From Tetrastigma voinierianum (taxonomy: Eukaryota; Streptophyta; Magnoliopsida; Vitales; Vitaceae), in assembly GCA_016808115.1 (NCBI GenBank), contig JAEQBH010003943.1:620001-684000 (forward strand): 64,000 nt of DNA. Direction: 5' to 3'. Of this stretch, positions 22,183 to 34,188 are shown one piece after another. How positions within the stretch are numbered: position 1 is the first letter of the stretch; every line of letters begins with the position of its first letter. The notes under the pieces are model-generated. The model was not told where the DNA came from. It saw only the letters and a program-made list of their open reading frames with translations, and did no database searches. The translations under genes were made by a program, and so were the position numbers.

Positions 22183-22249
22183 CCACGTGGTGATACATGG
22201 CAGACCCTGTGTCTTACGTGTCACGTGTTTAGTATGCGGCCGACACGTC
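22183..22249 (-). promoter_or_regulatory. Cluster of ACGT (ABRE/G-box) elements
   Basis: Four ACGT-core elements sit within 67 bases directly upstream of the TATA box. They are the palindromic G-box CCACGTGG (22183-22190), TACGTGTC (22215-22222), CACGTGT (22222-22228) and GACACGTC (22242-22249). ACGTG(T/G)C is the binding core of ABA-response bZIP factors, and several ABREs close together are typical of ABA- or seed-maturation-responsive promoters. This fits the seed-maturation class of dehydrogenase it precedes. Function is inferred, not shown. Confidence 0.65.
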
Positions 22250-22293
22250 GTCGGTGATGGACCCTTGCCTCCCGCCGATGCGGATCGGTTTCC

Positions 22294-22317
22294 GATATAT
22301 ATATATATATATAAAGA

Positions 22318-22357
<40 letters not shown>
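22294..22357. repeat. TA microsatellite
   Basis: Two runs of TA dinucleotides are separated by a short AAGAG interruption. Such tracts vary in length easily and are a likely place for assembly slippage. Confidence 0.85.
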
Positions 22358-22361
<4 letters not shown>

Positions 22362-22812
22362 GAAATTAAATTAAACTAAATAACTTAAATCTTTTCAAAA
22401 AATAATTCAAATAATTTAAAAAGAAAGTTCTTTGATGTTTTAGAAATACCGACTAAATTGAAAGGTTGAACAGTTAAATCAGATTAAAATTGGACTAAAA
22501 AGTTACATATCAACAACCAATTGGACTAATCTAAAACTCCACTCGGATCTTATGAAAAATCAAAGGTTTTAGGTTCTATGGGTCCCATGAAATTTAAAGG
22601 AATTGACCGAAGGAAACTACGAGGAATGCAGCTTGGGTGTGTGTTACAATTTGACTCACACAAAAAACTACTAGGTTCATAGACTAAGAGCTCTTTGTTA
22701 ATATTATGAATGGTGGTATATGGTCATTCTTAATTAGTTGGTAGAGTGATTTGTCTAATTAATTCCATTAATAAAAGGGACCGTAGCTTGCTAATCGGTA
22801 ATACGAAGAGCT
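22358..22812. other. AT-rich spacer without a gene
   Basis: No reading frame or repeat that I recognise is present. The segment lies between the dehydrogenase promoter microsatellite and the left terminal region of MULE copy B. Confidence 0.5.
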
Positions 22813-22997
22813 TTGAATTAAAATAATAATTTTTAAAAAATTACAAAAAAATTATATTTAAAATTATCATTTCCACTTAGCTTCGCTCGATTGACGTAGT
22901 CGAATAACCAAGAAATATCGCTGTTTCCTCTAATGGTACTTTTACATTTTTCTACAAATGTCACCTCAATAATGGCTTTATAAATGTTTTTTAAGAA

Positions 22998-23070
22998 AAT
23001 GTCGTTGTCCTCAACGGCAGTTTTATTATTTAAAAAAAATAAAAATGCTATAATTGGAGATAGCGGCATT
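22998..23070. repeat. Palindromic units, MULE copy B left end
   Basis: Two imperfect palindromes are spaced 46 bases: 22998-23022 (AATGTCGTTG, loop, CAACGGCAGTT) and 23044-23070 (AATGCTAT, loop, ATAGCGGCATT). A weaker third lies near 22956-22980. They sit between the AT-rich end (22813-22855) and a CT-rich leader with CCGACGATGACGTTAGGGG near 23145-23163, the same layout as at 14130-14270 in copy A. Confidence 0.6.
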
Positions 23071-23080
23071 ATTGCATTTT

Positions 23081-24352
23081 AAATTTCTGCAAAACCCTTC
23101 TTTCTCTATTTCTTCCATTTCTATGTTGTTCTCCTTCTCCTCTTCCGACGATGACGTTAGGGGTAATTTATAAAAATCCCAGCCGATTTTCGCCTCAGAT
23201 TCTCTCATAAGACTCCATTCTATCCATAGTAGTAACCCTCCTACATCGGATCGTTTTTTATCAAAATTTCTTATATCACGCTTTTTACTAATACTTACAA
23301 GATACATAAAATCTTTCGCTAGCTTCATTTAATTCGTAAATCGATAATCAAATGACAAGAAAATAGTAATGATACTTAATTCCTCCATCATTTTTTTAGA
23401 CATAAGATTCTCTCTTTGGTTTCATTTGGAAGCCAGAAAATGTTAGGAAACGAAAAATAAGCAAATGAGGAAAATAATTTTCCTGTTTGATAACACGAAA
23501 TCAAAGAGAAAAATGGATTTATTAGTCATTGTGTTCTTTCCCGTTCGCTTGATCTGTATTTTGCGTCATCATTTGTGTTCTTCCTGCTTTTTTTTTTAAT
23601 AATCCCCTTGTTCTCAGTAGTAAAGTAAGGTTTATTATGGGCATGTTTGACTCGTAAAATCTAAGGAAAGAGGAAAAGAAATTGAAAGCAAAAAAAATAG
23701 GAATGAAACAAATACGATTATTCTTATATACTTAAAGGAAAATTGTTTTTTTAATTCATTTTTTCTTATTTTGCTTTAATAAGAAGGAAAATTTTATAGA
23801 TCCTTTCTATATCTTAGGTGATCTAAACTTGGAAAATGTTTGTTTTCCCAAAAATGATATTTTCTATTTCCAACATGGTAAAAATTAAGAATAAAATATA
23901 ATTAAAATTATTTTTTTGTTGATATCAATATTTAGGAGAATTATATATGTTTAAATCAATTAATATTTGTATACCAAACATTCTCTTGCCAATTAGTAAG
24001 GAATAATACAGCTGCATCCAAGGGTTAGAGGCTTAGGACGAGTTTTGTTCCTTTTTTTTAAAACTATTTGTGAGAACAATTTTTGAAAACACGAAGAACA
24101 TTATTTTGATGACTCTGAAAATTGTTGTTCTCAATACATGATAGATAATATTGATATAAGCTTAACCTACTTCCCAAGTCATGTTCAAATGAGAGATGAT
24201 GCATAGAAATTTTCTATATGGAAATGTTTTTAGCAAAATACTAATTCCATTATAGTGGCAATACCATTTGGAGTTTTTCTAATTGATCACACTAGTGTTT
24301 TGATATTTCTAATTCTAAGATTTTTGAATCATTAGCAATTTTGAGAGAATAA
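23081..24352. other. Leader and possible intron of MULE copy B
   Basis: The first 80 bases are a CT-rich leader comparable with copy A. The remaining 1.2 kb is AT-rich, and together with 34189-35052 it would form the sequence between the leader and the transposase start. That distance is about 2 kb here against about 0.65 kb in copy A, so further small insertions are likely. No coding region is seen. Confidence 0.4.
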
Positions 24353-25230
24353 TGTTAGTTTTGGACAAACAAATATGTTTAATTTTGGTAAAGGGAATTT
24401 AATTGTAGAGACTAAATGTAGTACGAATGTAATGCATAAACGGAAAATCGTGTCAATCCATATTGAAATATGATGAATTTAAAGACGAACGCCCCGTTAC
24501 GGCAGACCGGGCGCTAACGCCTCAGCGGTAATGACACATACCGCTTATCGCGAAGACAACGACATGTGTTTTGCGAATCGACTATATTATACTCTCGACA
24601 CACTTAGAAAATGAAAGAACTTAGTAAAATCGCGTAAATAACTAATAGTGGATTATAACTGCTGGAAAATGATTATTTTTCTGTTGGCGGTCGTGGGTCT
24701 TCTTTAGATCTAACCATGCAAAGAAATTCGCAATTGGTTTCTATCAATCGCCAATAACTGCTGCAGGAATCTGCCAAGCCCAAAATCAATTAGGCCCACT
24801 CTATTTCGTCGATTAGTAGGCCCAGTTCAAGCCCACACACACCCACCATTAGGACGGCCGACGGCGGCGCGGGTGCACCCACCCACGTGTGATGTAACCC
24901 GGAACCATGTATGTCCCCTCCTTCCACAAAGCGGTGGGTGCTCCCTTCGCCCTCCTCTTAGGGCAACTCTAAAGTATATAAATACAATGTATTCTCTGCT
25001 GCTTTCTTCAACGGGACTCTTTATTTTCCCCCTGATTTACCCCTTTATATTCCAACTTCAAGAGCCACTTTGGCTGCCAATTTCCCGCTCACTACAAATG
25101 AGATTGGATGAACCGTTCCCACGATATTCACAATATAACGAGTAACATATTAGCACTCTGACCAATCATAATGAAGTGTGGGTCCCTGTACTTTAGCTTA
25201 AAGTGCCTCTGATTGATATTATTTCCAACA
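24353..25230 (-). repeat. Copia 3' LTR
   Basis: This is the LTR at the low-coordinate end of the - strand Copia element. It starts TG and ends CA, and is paired with 33303-34188. A TATATAAATAC stretch near 24975 on the + strand has a counterpart near 33927 in the other LTR. It is on the strand opposite to the coding direction, so I do not call it the element's promoter. Confidence 0.85.
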
Positions 25231-25789
25231 ATCCCCACATGAATCCACTGGATTTAAAAATGAAATGCAACAATAAAAAAATTTTCAGAGTTATATTATG
25301 TAATACCCAAATATTAAGATAGGTAGCTTTTGGCTTTGAACCTTCCCTAGTGAAAGCCTATTGAATTTACTAGCTACCTAGTGGACACGATGCCTTGAAC
25401 TGTTCAACCATTTGTGTAAATTTGAACAATAGATTTCACACTGAATATCACCAAATACAGTCTAATTCATACAATAGTCTATTTTGGCCTAACAAACTCT
25501 CGTCAGTGAGTTTTAGAATTCAGCCTTTAATAATTCTCATAGAACTGGCCGCGACTCACATAGGGTGATTCTTATTAAGAGCATCCTACTATACTCCACT
25601 TGAACATCCAGATAGCAGACTATTAAAAGAAAACTTATCCCGACTACTCAAATAGGATCACTCTTCTTATCATAGAAACGGTAAGAAATTAAATTTTTTT
25701 AGTGATCAAAGAGTTATCATAAACTGCTGGTCTCCTTTGAACCTATTTCAAGTGATCTCCAATCTACAGGTAGCATGGGCATTATGATT

Positions 25790-28700
25790 ACTCTTTGTAA
25801 CAAAGCCAATCCCACCAGCCCTGATATACACGAGTTCTCGGCTAGCCCTTTTGTCAATGGATCTGCTATATTATCCTTTGACTTAACATAATCAATAGAA
25901 ATTATTCCACTTTAGAGCAACTGTCTCATGGTATTATGCCTACGACGTATATGTCGAGACTTACCGTTGTACATATGATTTCGTGCCCGTCCTATTGCTG
26001 CTTCACTATCACAGTGTATGCAAATAGCTGGCACTGGTTTAGTCCATATTGATAGAATATCTTCATAGTTTCAAGCCACTCGCTTCTTCTCCTATTTTAT
26101 CCAATGCAATGAATTTCGACTCCATAGTGGACTTTGCAATGCAAGTCTGCTTAGAAGATTTCCAAGAGACTGTTGCTCCTCCCAAGGTAAACACATATCC
26201 ACTTGTGGATTTAGTGTCATTGGAATCTGATATCCAGTTAGCATCACTATATCCTTCTAATACAGCTGGATATCTCGTATAATATAATCCATAATTTTGG
26301 GTATGTCTTAGATATATAAGAACTCTAATTATGGTCAGCCCAATGAGACTTACTGATTACTCGTGTACCTAATTAATCATCGCGCATATGCTAGGTCAAG
26401 TCTCTAACAATTCATTAGGGTACATGGTAGATTCCAATTATTCGGGAGTACTCCAATTGGGAAAAGAGTATTTTCCGTATTCGAATAAGTGTAAATTGAT
26501 CTATTTGAGTCATAAGCAGGACGATCGCCACGCCTTTCAAATTTACTCAAGATTTTCAACATAATGAGACCGAGATAAGGTATATCCTTCAAATGTCTTG
26601 AAAATTTTAATTCCTAAAACAGACATTCTTAACTTCCATATCTTCATGTCAACTTGAGTTTAACATCTTTTGGTAGTTTTTATCATTTCGATAATTACTA
26701 CATCATGATCAACATATCATCCACATATAAACAAATGATGACATAACTTTGCCTGTTCTTCATATAGATACACTGGCTACATTCATTTATTTTAAACCCA
26801 TCCTAAAGCACTCCGCATACCAAATTTTCATGCCATTGTTTCGATGTTTGCTTAATCCATAAAGTGGATTTAACAAGTCATACATTTTTTTCGCCTGAAC
26901 AATAAACCCTTCTAAAGGTTCCATATATATTCCTTCATCTAAATCGCTTATTCAAAAGCTTATCTTAACATCCATTTGATGTATTTCCAAATTATACAAC
27001 GCAGCTATTGCAACTAGCATAATGGATGTTATTCTTGGCCGGGCTGTGGAATAAGTGTCAAAATAGCCTAAGCCTCTTTCTATTTCTTAGACTACAAGGC
27101 GTGCCTTGTATTTATCAATTGATCCATCTATCTTTATTTTCTTCGAATATCCATTTATATCCAAGAGTTTACAACCCTAGGAAGATCCACCATTTCCCAA
27201 GTATGATTATGCAGTATGGATTCGACTTCACTGTTTATGGCCTCTTTCCATAATGGAGCTTTAGGACCCGAAATACCTTCCTTGAAGCTTTGAGGGTCAT
27301 TCTCAATCATATAAGAAATAAATTCTGGACCAAAGGATTTTGAAGTTCGAAGCCTTTTGCCTCGTCTTGGTTCTTCAATTTCTTGGTCATTTTCCTCGTC
27401 ATAAGTTCTCTTGCTAGAACTAGCTCCTCCATTTTTAGAATTCTCACTTATCGCCTTATTTCTCGAGGATCCTCATTAACATCCTCATTTTTCCTAGTAA
27501 AATATGTTCAAAGAATGAAGCATTCCTTGATTCAATAATAGGTCCGCACTTATCCGGGAATGTCCGATTAAGTAGATTAAAAATCGATATGCACTACTAT
27601 TATTCGCATAACCAATGAAAAACACAATCAACTCCGTCTTCGTCCAATCTAGTCTTTTCAGACTAGAACCCGCCACTTTTGTCAAACACCCCACAATTTT
27701 AAGTAATCAGAGGGAAGGTTTGTGACCTTCCATAACCTCGACAGCCGGGCTTTGTTTCTTGTATAGATCCTATTTAAGATATAATTTGCTAATATGATAG
27801 CCTCTCAGCAAGTTTTCGTGGGGTAAGTTCGAACTTATCAACACATGGCATTCAGTCATCTCTTAAGAGTCTATTTCTTTCAACCACTCCATTTGACTAA
27901 GGAGAATAAGGAGTCATGGTTCGATGAATTATGCAATTTTTGTGAACAAAATTCATCCAAAGGTGCATCATATTCACCTCGCCATGCTTCCATATTATTT
28001 GTCTTTTACAGTTGATTTTCCACTTACGGTTTTATAATGTTTGAATACTTCCACAACTGTCTCTACTTTCATGTAATAGCGTAACAATATACAGAGCTAT
28101 CATCTATAAAAGTAATAAAATACTTTTTCCCTCCTCTGGTTTGAATAAACTTTAAATCACATATATTTGTGTGAATTAATCCCAGAGGTTCAGTATTTCT
28201 TTCAACATTTTTAAATAGCACTTTAGTCATTTTTGCCTCTACGCAGATTAGACATTTATGATTAGGATCAAATTCAATTTTTTATTGGCAAACACTCTAA
28301 ATTTACCATTCTTTTAAAGAACCATAATTTCATGTCCCTGGCTTGCCGCTGCATAAAATGAAAGTCAAGCAATATAAACAGAAGATTCGCCTTTCTCATT
28401 CATTGAATTTTTGGGTACAATAGTCATGGTATTTAATTTGAACATACCATCAGTCATATAACCACGACCTACATACATTCCGGCCTTGGTTATAACAAAT
28501 TTGTCAGACTCAAAGCAGTTTGAACACTGTTTGTAAGAATCTTACAATGAATTCTCTTACCAATCTGAACATCACGGCACATTATTGAGATAGCTCCTTA
28601 CCAGGAGTCATCTTGATTATGATCACTCCAATACAGCCCGACCACAGCGATTGATGATTCCCATAAAGAGTTATTTCTCACATTCTTTGTAGATGGAAAC

Positions 28701-28790
28701 GTTTTCTTATCACGGCATACATAGGCGGGTCGCTCTGTATCCACCACATACTCTTTGGGATTCCCTACTAAGTTTATCTACGACATAACA
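25790..28790 (-). pseudogene. Copia pol: protease, integrase, RT, RNase H
   Basis: Reading down the - strand I recognise the Copia order. Protease remnant is near 28790-28690 (EYVVDTE). The pre-integrase region is at 28500-28240 (KLNTMTIVPKNSMNEKGESSVY). Integrase debris follows, with an end part at 27694-27494 (KRLDWTKTE, GYANNSSAYRF). Reverse transcriptase starts near 27320 (NDPQSFKEG, then ALWKEAINSEVESILHNHTW) and its active site YVDDML is intact at 26727-26710. RNase H is clear at 26290-26050 (EGYSDANWISDSNDTKSTSG, then AKSTMESKFIAL) and ends near 25810 with ADPLTKGLAREL. Frameshifts and stops throughout show it is inactive. Confidence 0.85.
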
Positions 28791-29221
28791 ACACAAGATA
28801 ACATATATCACCAATTCAATCGAATGCGGATGGAGTGCTAACCATATTAGCATGTCCTTTTCAGCCCCTATCTCCGGTGGTGCGATCCATCGCTGATGGC
28901 CCTCCCTTCTCTGAAGTATAACACTTGCCCCTTGAACTTCTTGTTTCCTCCTGAAACCTTGCCCAGCTTCCCATAAAACTTCCCTTTTCTTGTTGAACCT
29001 TGAACCTATCCTTGTTCAACGATGTTGCCTCCCAGCATGCATGCCTTATTACGGTAACCCTCCTTCGGACTTCCTATTGTCTTCCTCTGATCCTGGGCCT
29101 TTTCTCCCGAGTTTTTAATTCATTTCCTTTTGTTTATGCTTAATTAAGGTAATTCCAAATCTCTCAACTTAGGCAATTTTCCAGTGTGCTCCAACTTTGA
29201 AAGGTTCATTAAGAATCATCT
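28791..29221 (-). pseudogene. Copia gag, second part
   Basis: This piece continues the gag gene after the inserted LTR. It starts with a segment reading LNEPFKVGA, matching the gag position that follows the point where the first part breaks off (KGMC). A basic tract rich in Lys, Gly and Arg follows at about 29100-28900, where the zinc-knuckle region would be, though no clean CCHC can be read. The reading frame is broken. Confidence 0.65.
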
Positions 29222-29783
29222 TGTGGTACTTACTTTCGGCGAGCCGGGTTTGAATTGGATCAGAGAGGCAGGTCAGAGATGCCACTAAATCCTTAATCCT
29301 CAAAATCGTAGCTTTGGAAGCGAATTGCAAAATTAGGCAAGCCCGCCAAACATTTAACAAAATACATTTACACAATGGAGGCATTCAAGCCTTTCAAAAT
29401 GATTTACAAAAATAGATGTTGAGTTAGTGTTTTACAAAATACCAATATCGAAAACATGGAATGAATGCACACATGTCGAACATCTTTCCATTTCTTCTTA
29501 TGACTCGCTCCTCGATCTTGGGTCGCTTTCGATCACTATCTATCACTTTCGATACACAACGCATTGGTAAAAGCAATCTATTGCTTGTTCGTCTTGTAGT
29601 TTACATATAAATCCATTCCTCGGTTCAGTTAAGTCGAGCCATGCAATTTTAACAATTCAAAACTTTCAATCTTTATAGATGATCAAGTACCGATAATACA
29701 TATACTTGTTTATATACAATCGATTATGGTTCATTGATCAACCCAAAAATACACTTTCATATTCAATATTTCACAATCTCAAA

Positions 29784-29910
29784 TCAATTCATTTATGCTC
29801 ACAAATTCAGTTCAGTTATGCAATTCAATTCAGTTCTGAAAATCAATTCAGTTATGGCAATCAATTCGGTTATGCCAATCAATTCAATTATGTCAATCAA
29901 TTCAGTTATG
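29784..29910. repeat. 18-bp tandem repeat in LTR
   Basis: About seven copies of an 18-base unit close to CAATCAATTCAGTTATGC follow one another. In one + strand frame they read as the six-residue repeat NQFSYG/NQFGYA, but this is a by-product of the period being a multiple of three. The array lies in the part of the LTR where the sister LTR at 52236-55213 also has a tandem repeat of another unit. Confidence 0.85.
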
Positions 29911-30619
29911 CCCTTAACGAATTTAATCTATGTCTTCGATATCTGAGATATGAGTCACCGTACGGTCAGCTGAAATTTCTGGTAGGAGTATCGTGGTTTA
30001 TAACACGATGCGGTCCGTGGGCTCTTTGGTAGTTATAAACAATCAAATAGTAGACACTCTTGTCGATTATTTGGGCTGCTGATGGGAGTGACACATCAAC
30101 ACAATAGTTAGCGATCACGCTGTTGACCCTATTGGTATGCCAATCTATTCTTATCACGAACTAAAAGCGGTTAACATTCTATTAAATTTGAATCTTTTAT
30201 AGAAAAATATAGTACAATATATGCGGCTTGTATAAAAACGATTTATTTGATAATCGTCAGTTTTTATATCTTGACGTTTAAATAATCCCACTTTTCTCCG
30301 ATCAATTAAATCAATTCAATATGCTTTTAGAACAAACATGCAAAAACTTGAAACGAGGAATAGGGTAATTGAACAGAAGCCGAAAATCTTTGCACTTTGA
30401 TTCAATCCTTGGAATCTAATCTCGGTTGGCTTCATCTTTTTTCGTCATTTTTATTGAAAACCATTAAGAGCGATTATTATTCGATTAACATTGCTAGTAG
30501 TTTTGGTTAGGATTGATTTTTGGAGTTTAATATGAGTTCCAATTTCAACAAGATATATATATATGGATTCTTGACTCAATGTTCTTTCCATAGAGTCCAA
30601 GAACACACGGCGGAGTTCG

Positions 30620-31060
30620 GACCCGAAGGGTGACCTTAGGAAGTAGGAGGTCATGCGTAGTCACACTCGGCCGGGTGTGGCCGAGCTGACCTGACCTCGT
30701 GAAACTCGGTCTAAAACCTCGGTCTGACATATTCTATCCTCCTCAGGCATATAGATATTATTCTTGACTCAATGAGCTTTCCATAAGGCCAGAACACCGA
30801 AACGGAGTTGGACGAAGAAGTGCGGCCTTAGAGTTGGAATCATACGTAGTTAGCGAGACAGTGACAGTGGTCGCTCTGGAATGGCGTCTGGCGACCTCTG
30901 CTTTGCGTGATGCGCTGACCTCACGAGATGAGGTGCGCTGCATGAGGTCTGCTGACCTCGGCCCGCTATAGTCTGCGGCCTGGAAGCCGCATGAGTCTGT
31001 GACACCACCACCCGTAGAATGCAGTGGCCTCCGCAGGATGACCTCGATCAAAAGGACCAT
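30620..31060. repeat. GACCTCG-rich palindromic block in LTR
   Basis: Many copies of GACCTCG, GAGGTC and related half-sites occur, for example near 30651, 30691, 30712, 30914, 30931, 30944, 30954 and 31040. The unit GATATT or ATATAT followed by GGATTCTTGACTCAATG or its close variant appears twice (around 30563 and 30757), so part of the block is a duplication of about 195 bases. GC content is far above that of the surrounding LTR. Confidence 0.55.
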
Positions 31061-31881
31061 AACTTGGTCTATAGATGTCCGAATTGAGAAATTCAAAAGC
31101 CTAACATCAATTTCATTGATGAGGCTACAATTTACTAGAAGGACCTTCCAAAATCCCTTTATTTATTACCCAAAAATCAGCTCTAAGGTCCGGCTAGCAC
31201 GCACTACCACAATGTGGCAGTTTCCCATGGTTTAAAATACAACCAAACATTCCCCTAAGGCAAGATAACCACCACACAACCCTTAGGGTAGAAAATAACT
31301 AAAGTAGGAGAAGACCTGCCTCTTAGAGTTTGTTTAAACTCCCCGATTCCGATCTCTACTTGTAGCTCTTGTCACGAGGAAGGACTTTCCCTCTTGCTTC
31401 GCCGGAAACCTATGGTTCGATCGTCGTAAAATCTAGAGAGAAAGTGAGAGACACCCAAATACAAAATATCTCCTCTTTTCTTTGTTTTCCTTTTCTTGGA
31501 TCACCTTAATCGTACTTTAAAAGGAGGAAGAACTCTCTCTGCTCTACATGCCACATGCCCATTCCTTGATTTTTTTTCTTTATTTCTTTTTGTATTTGGG
31601 TCCCTCTATTTCTCTATTCTTCATTTAAGTCCTATTATTTTCCCTTTGCTCATTTATTTCTCTAATTTCACTTAGACATATAAACTTACTTACAATTGAC
31701 CCTTAGGTACATTTCTGATTTATATTTTATAACTTCATTTGGGTTTATTTCTGGATTCAATAATCATTTAATCAATATTCATCTAACAATTCCCAGAAAA
31801 ATACCCAAGTTGGCCCAATTATACCCGAAATATATAATAAATTTTATTATAAAAATTCTAGGGTATTTTTGGGACGTTACA

Positions 31882-32500
31882 CATACCTTTGACATGAAGG
31901 TCATGAATAATAAATTGGATTTCCTGGACTTGAATCATAACAGTCTTTGAGTCCTGCATTTTGTAGTCCAGGAACCTCCCAATAGTAAACTTCTTTGCTC
32001 CAGCATCTTCAATTTTATACTTTAAATCCAAGAATTCCCACAATGCTTTAGCTGACTCTTTCACTGAATATACATTATACAACATGTTATCCAGTCAATT
32101 CAGAATATAATTTTTACATAAAAAATCCCCTTGCTTCCATGCATCTATGGCAGCTACTGTATGAAAATCAACAGCATCCCCTTCCTTTTATTTAGGGGCC
32201 TCCTCAAATAAATACCTTTCCAGATGCAAAGTAGTCAGATAAAACAGTATCTTTGGCTGCCACCTCTTGAAATCTATTCCATTGAATTTCGGGTTTCTCA
32301 TCACATTGACTAGAGCAGTAGGGTCACATACCTTTGTAGGAGCCCGGCACAATGGGAATTACCGGTGACTCGCGGGAACCACGGGCGCGGCGGGAATTTC
32401 ACCGGCGCAACAGAGCCATCGGCATAGGCAACCGGCTCGACGGGAATATCGCCGGAGTTGGGTTAGCCATTACAGAATTTGTATTCCTTGATCTCGGCAT
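31882..32500 (-). pseudogene. Copia gag, first part
   Basis: The start MPRSRNTNSVMANPTP lies at 32500. Frame-shifted pieces then read as a UBN2-type Copia gag: AIDAWKQGDFLC (about 32150), NVYSVKESAKALWEFLDLKY (32073-32014), and QEIQFIIHDLHVKGMC at the border with the inserted LTR. The piece between 32500 and 32330 is unusually Arg/Pro-rich. It is broken by stops and by the LTR insertion at 31881. Confidence 0.75.
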
Positions 32501-33302
32501 TTTTTGTTTAACACATATCAAAATGCAATTTTAAAATTGCCAAAATATGATGGGAAGAAAACAAAATTGAATTCCAATTTAATTATATATCGGAATTAAT
32601 ATACCGAAATAATAATTTAATTTTAGAGACTAAATCTATTTGTGAAACAAAAAATCTGTTGTGCAAACAATAACTTCTGTAAATGTAAAGTCTAAAATAA
32701 AAGTGTATTGTGCATAAGATTCAAGCTAGGCATAATTCGATTACGCATTGTGAAATTAATACCAAACTTTGTGCACACTCTTTGTTCATTAAGTATATTC
32801 AAAGAGCAGAATTTAGAACAAAACAAATAAGGATGCATTACGAAAATGAACATATTACGAAATGAATTCTGTTGGAAAAGTAATGCATGTCTTGATTTCC
32901 ATAAAATCAAGAAAAATCAATAATTATAATCCATTTTGTTATAAACTGTGAAAATTTATAAGTGATTTAGAAAACAAATCCATTACGTATAAATTGTGTA
33001 CTTACTTTCTTGAAAGAATTCTAAGTGATTCGAAGTAAAATTAACATGCAATTCAATATACATATCAGAATAAATTCTGATTTTTTTAAACTGTGTTACA
33101 ACACTTTGCATTTCGGAAACTGGATTCAGAAATAACCCATGCAATAAGATTTAAGACCGTGCACCACGAAAATTAACAATCAATATCCTGTGCAATTAAT
33201 TATTGCATATATTTTCATAATATAATGCATCTATTACAACGACTACATAATGTACCAAAAATGTTACTATATCGAAATTATAATTCGTTTACGATCTTTC
33301 AC

Positions 33303-34188
33303 TGTTAGTTTTGGACAAACAAATATGTTTAATTTTGGTAAAGGGAATTTAATTGTAGAGACTAAATGTGAATGCAGATGTAATGCATAAGGCTTGTGTC
33401 GAACTCATATTGAATATGATGAATGAAAGATCGTAACGCCCCACTATGGTGCTTATGGAATCGGCGCCAATCTCCCAAGTATAACGACACATACTTGTTT
33501 ATCGCAGCACAACGAGACACAGGTCTTGCGAACCATCTTTGTATTATACTCCACGGCACGCCCAGTAAGCGAAAAATTGTAGAAATAACGAATAGGGATT
33601 ATTATAATCACATTGGAAAAACATTATTTTTGACATGGGGTTTGGGTCTTCTTTATAGACTGACCATGCGTGATTGGGCGGTTGGTTTCTGCTCCGGCCG
33701 CGATAATTATTGCGAGGAATGCGAGCCCAATTCTATTTGGCTCAATCCTCCGCCAAACCCGATACTTAGGCCCAAGCCCACACACACACACACACACACT
33801 CGCACAGTACCGGATCGATCGAATGAAAGCGTGGCCTTGGCGATGTTGAAATTTGAACCATATAGGTCCTCCCTCCTTCCACTTAAAGTGGGGTCTTATG
33901 GGGCCCTCCCTCTTAAAACTCTAAAGTATATAAATACACTAGATTCATCATGTTTCTTCAATGTGGGACTTCTTATTTTCCCACTTTGACTCTTTATATT
34001 CCAACTTCAAGAGGCTCGCACAGCCGATCAATTTCCCGTTCACTCGGAAATGAGATTGACAAACCGTTTTCTACGATATATTCATAATATAATGAGTAAC
34101 ATATTAGCACTAAGACCCATCATAAATGACGTGTGGGTCCCACTTGTACTTTAGCTTAAAGTGTGCCTCATTGATATTATTTCCAACA
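33303..34188 (-). repeat. Copia 5' LTR
   Basis: This is the LTR at the high-coordinate end of the - strand Copia element, paired with 24353-25230. The 186-codon open frame on the + strand inside it has no family signature and includes a (CA)n-derived THTHTHTR run, so it is not reported as a gene. The region 32501-33302 between this LTR and gag is AT-rich leader without a clear primer binding site. Confidence 0.85.

Larger units (their letters stand above)
29222..31881 (-). mobile_element. LTR (probably solo) inside Copia gag
   Basis: On the - strand this begins TGTAACGTCCCAAAAATACC and ends GTAAGTACCACA. It is the same LTR family as 52236-55213, sharing the first 60 bases and the closing part (TTCAAA.CCG..., then AAGTAC..ACA). 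It interrupts the Copia gag exactly where the protein sequence resumes on the other side. The flanking five bases (gtatg and agatg on the - strand) match at only three of five positions, so the exact border may be off by a base or the duplication is worn. It carries a GACCTCG-rich block (about 30620-31060) and an 18-bp tandem repeat (29784-29910). Confidence 0.7.
24353..34188 (-). mobile_element. Ty1/Copia retrotransposon with nested LTR
   Basis: The element reads on the - strand. Its LTRs are 33303-34188 (5') and 24353-25230 (3'), both starting on the + strand with TGTTAGTTTTGGACAAACAA and ending with GATATTATTTCCAACA. The first 65 bases of the two LTRs are almost identical; later parts differ by many small indels. 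A purine-rich ATGTGGGGAT precedes the 3' LTR on the - strand (25231-25240). Flanks are aataa (24348-24352) and aatac (34189-34193), four of five bases matching. No canonical tRNA-Met primer site is visible next to the 5' LTR. Gag is 32500-31882, resuming at 29221, and pol runs to about 25790. A solo LTR at 29222-31881 splits gag. Total length is 9.8 kb, about 7.2 kb without the nested LTR. All coding parts have stops. Confidence 0.85.

Noticed and set aside
24970..25000. TATATAAATAC as a + strand promoter
   Set aside because: The element is transcribed from the - strand and the box is repeated in both LTRs; no gene follows on the + strand.
29784..29910. Possible CRISPR-like array
   Set aside because: The units are directly adjacent without spacers and diverge gradually; this is a minisatellite in an LTR, and the genome is a plant.
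33423..33989. 188-codon open frame on the + strand
   Set aside because: It lies wholly inside the Copia LTR (33303-34188), has no family signature and includes a simple THTHTH run from a CA microsatellite. The other LTR does not keep it open.
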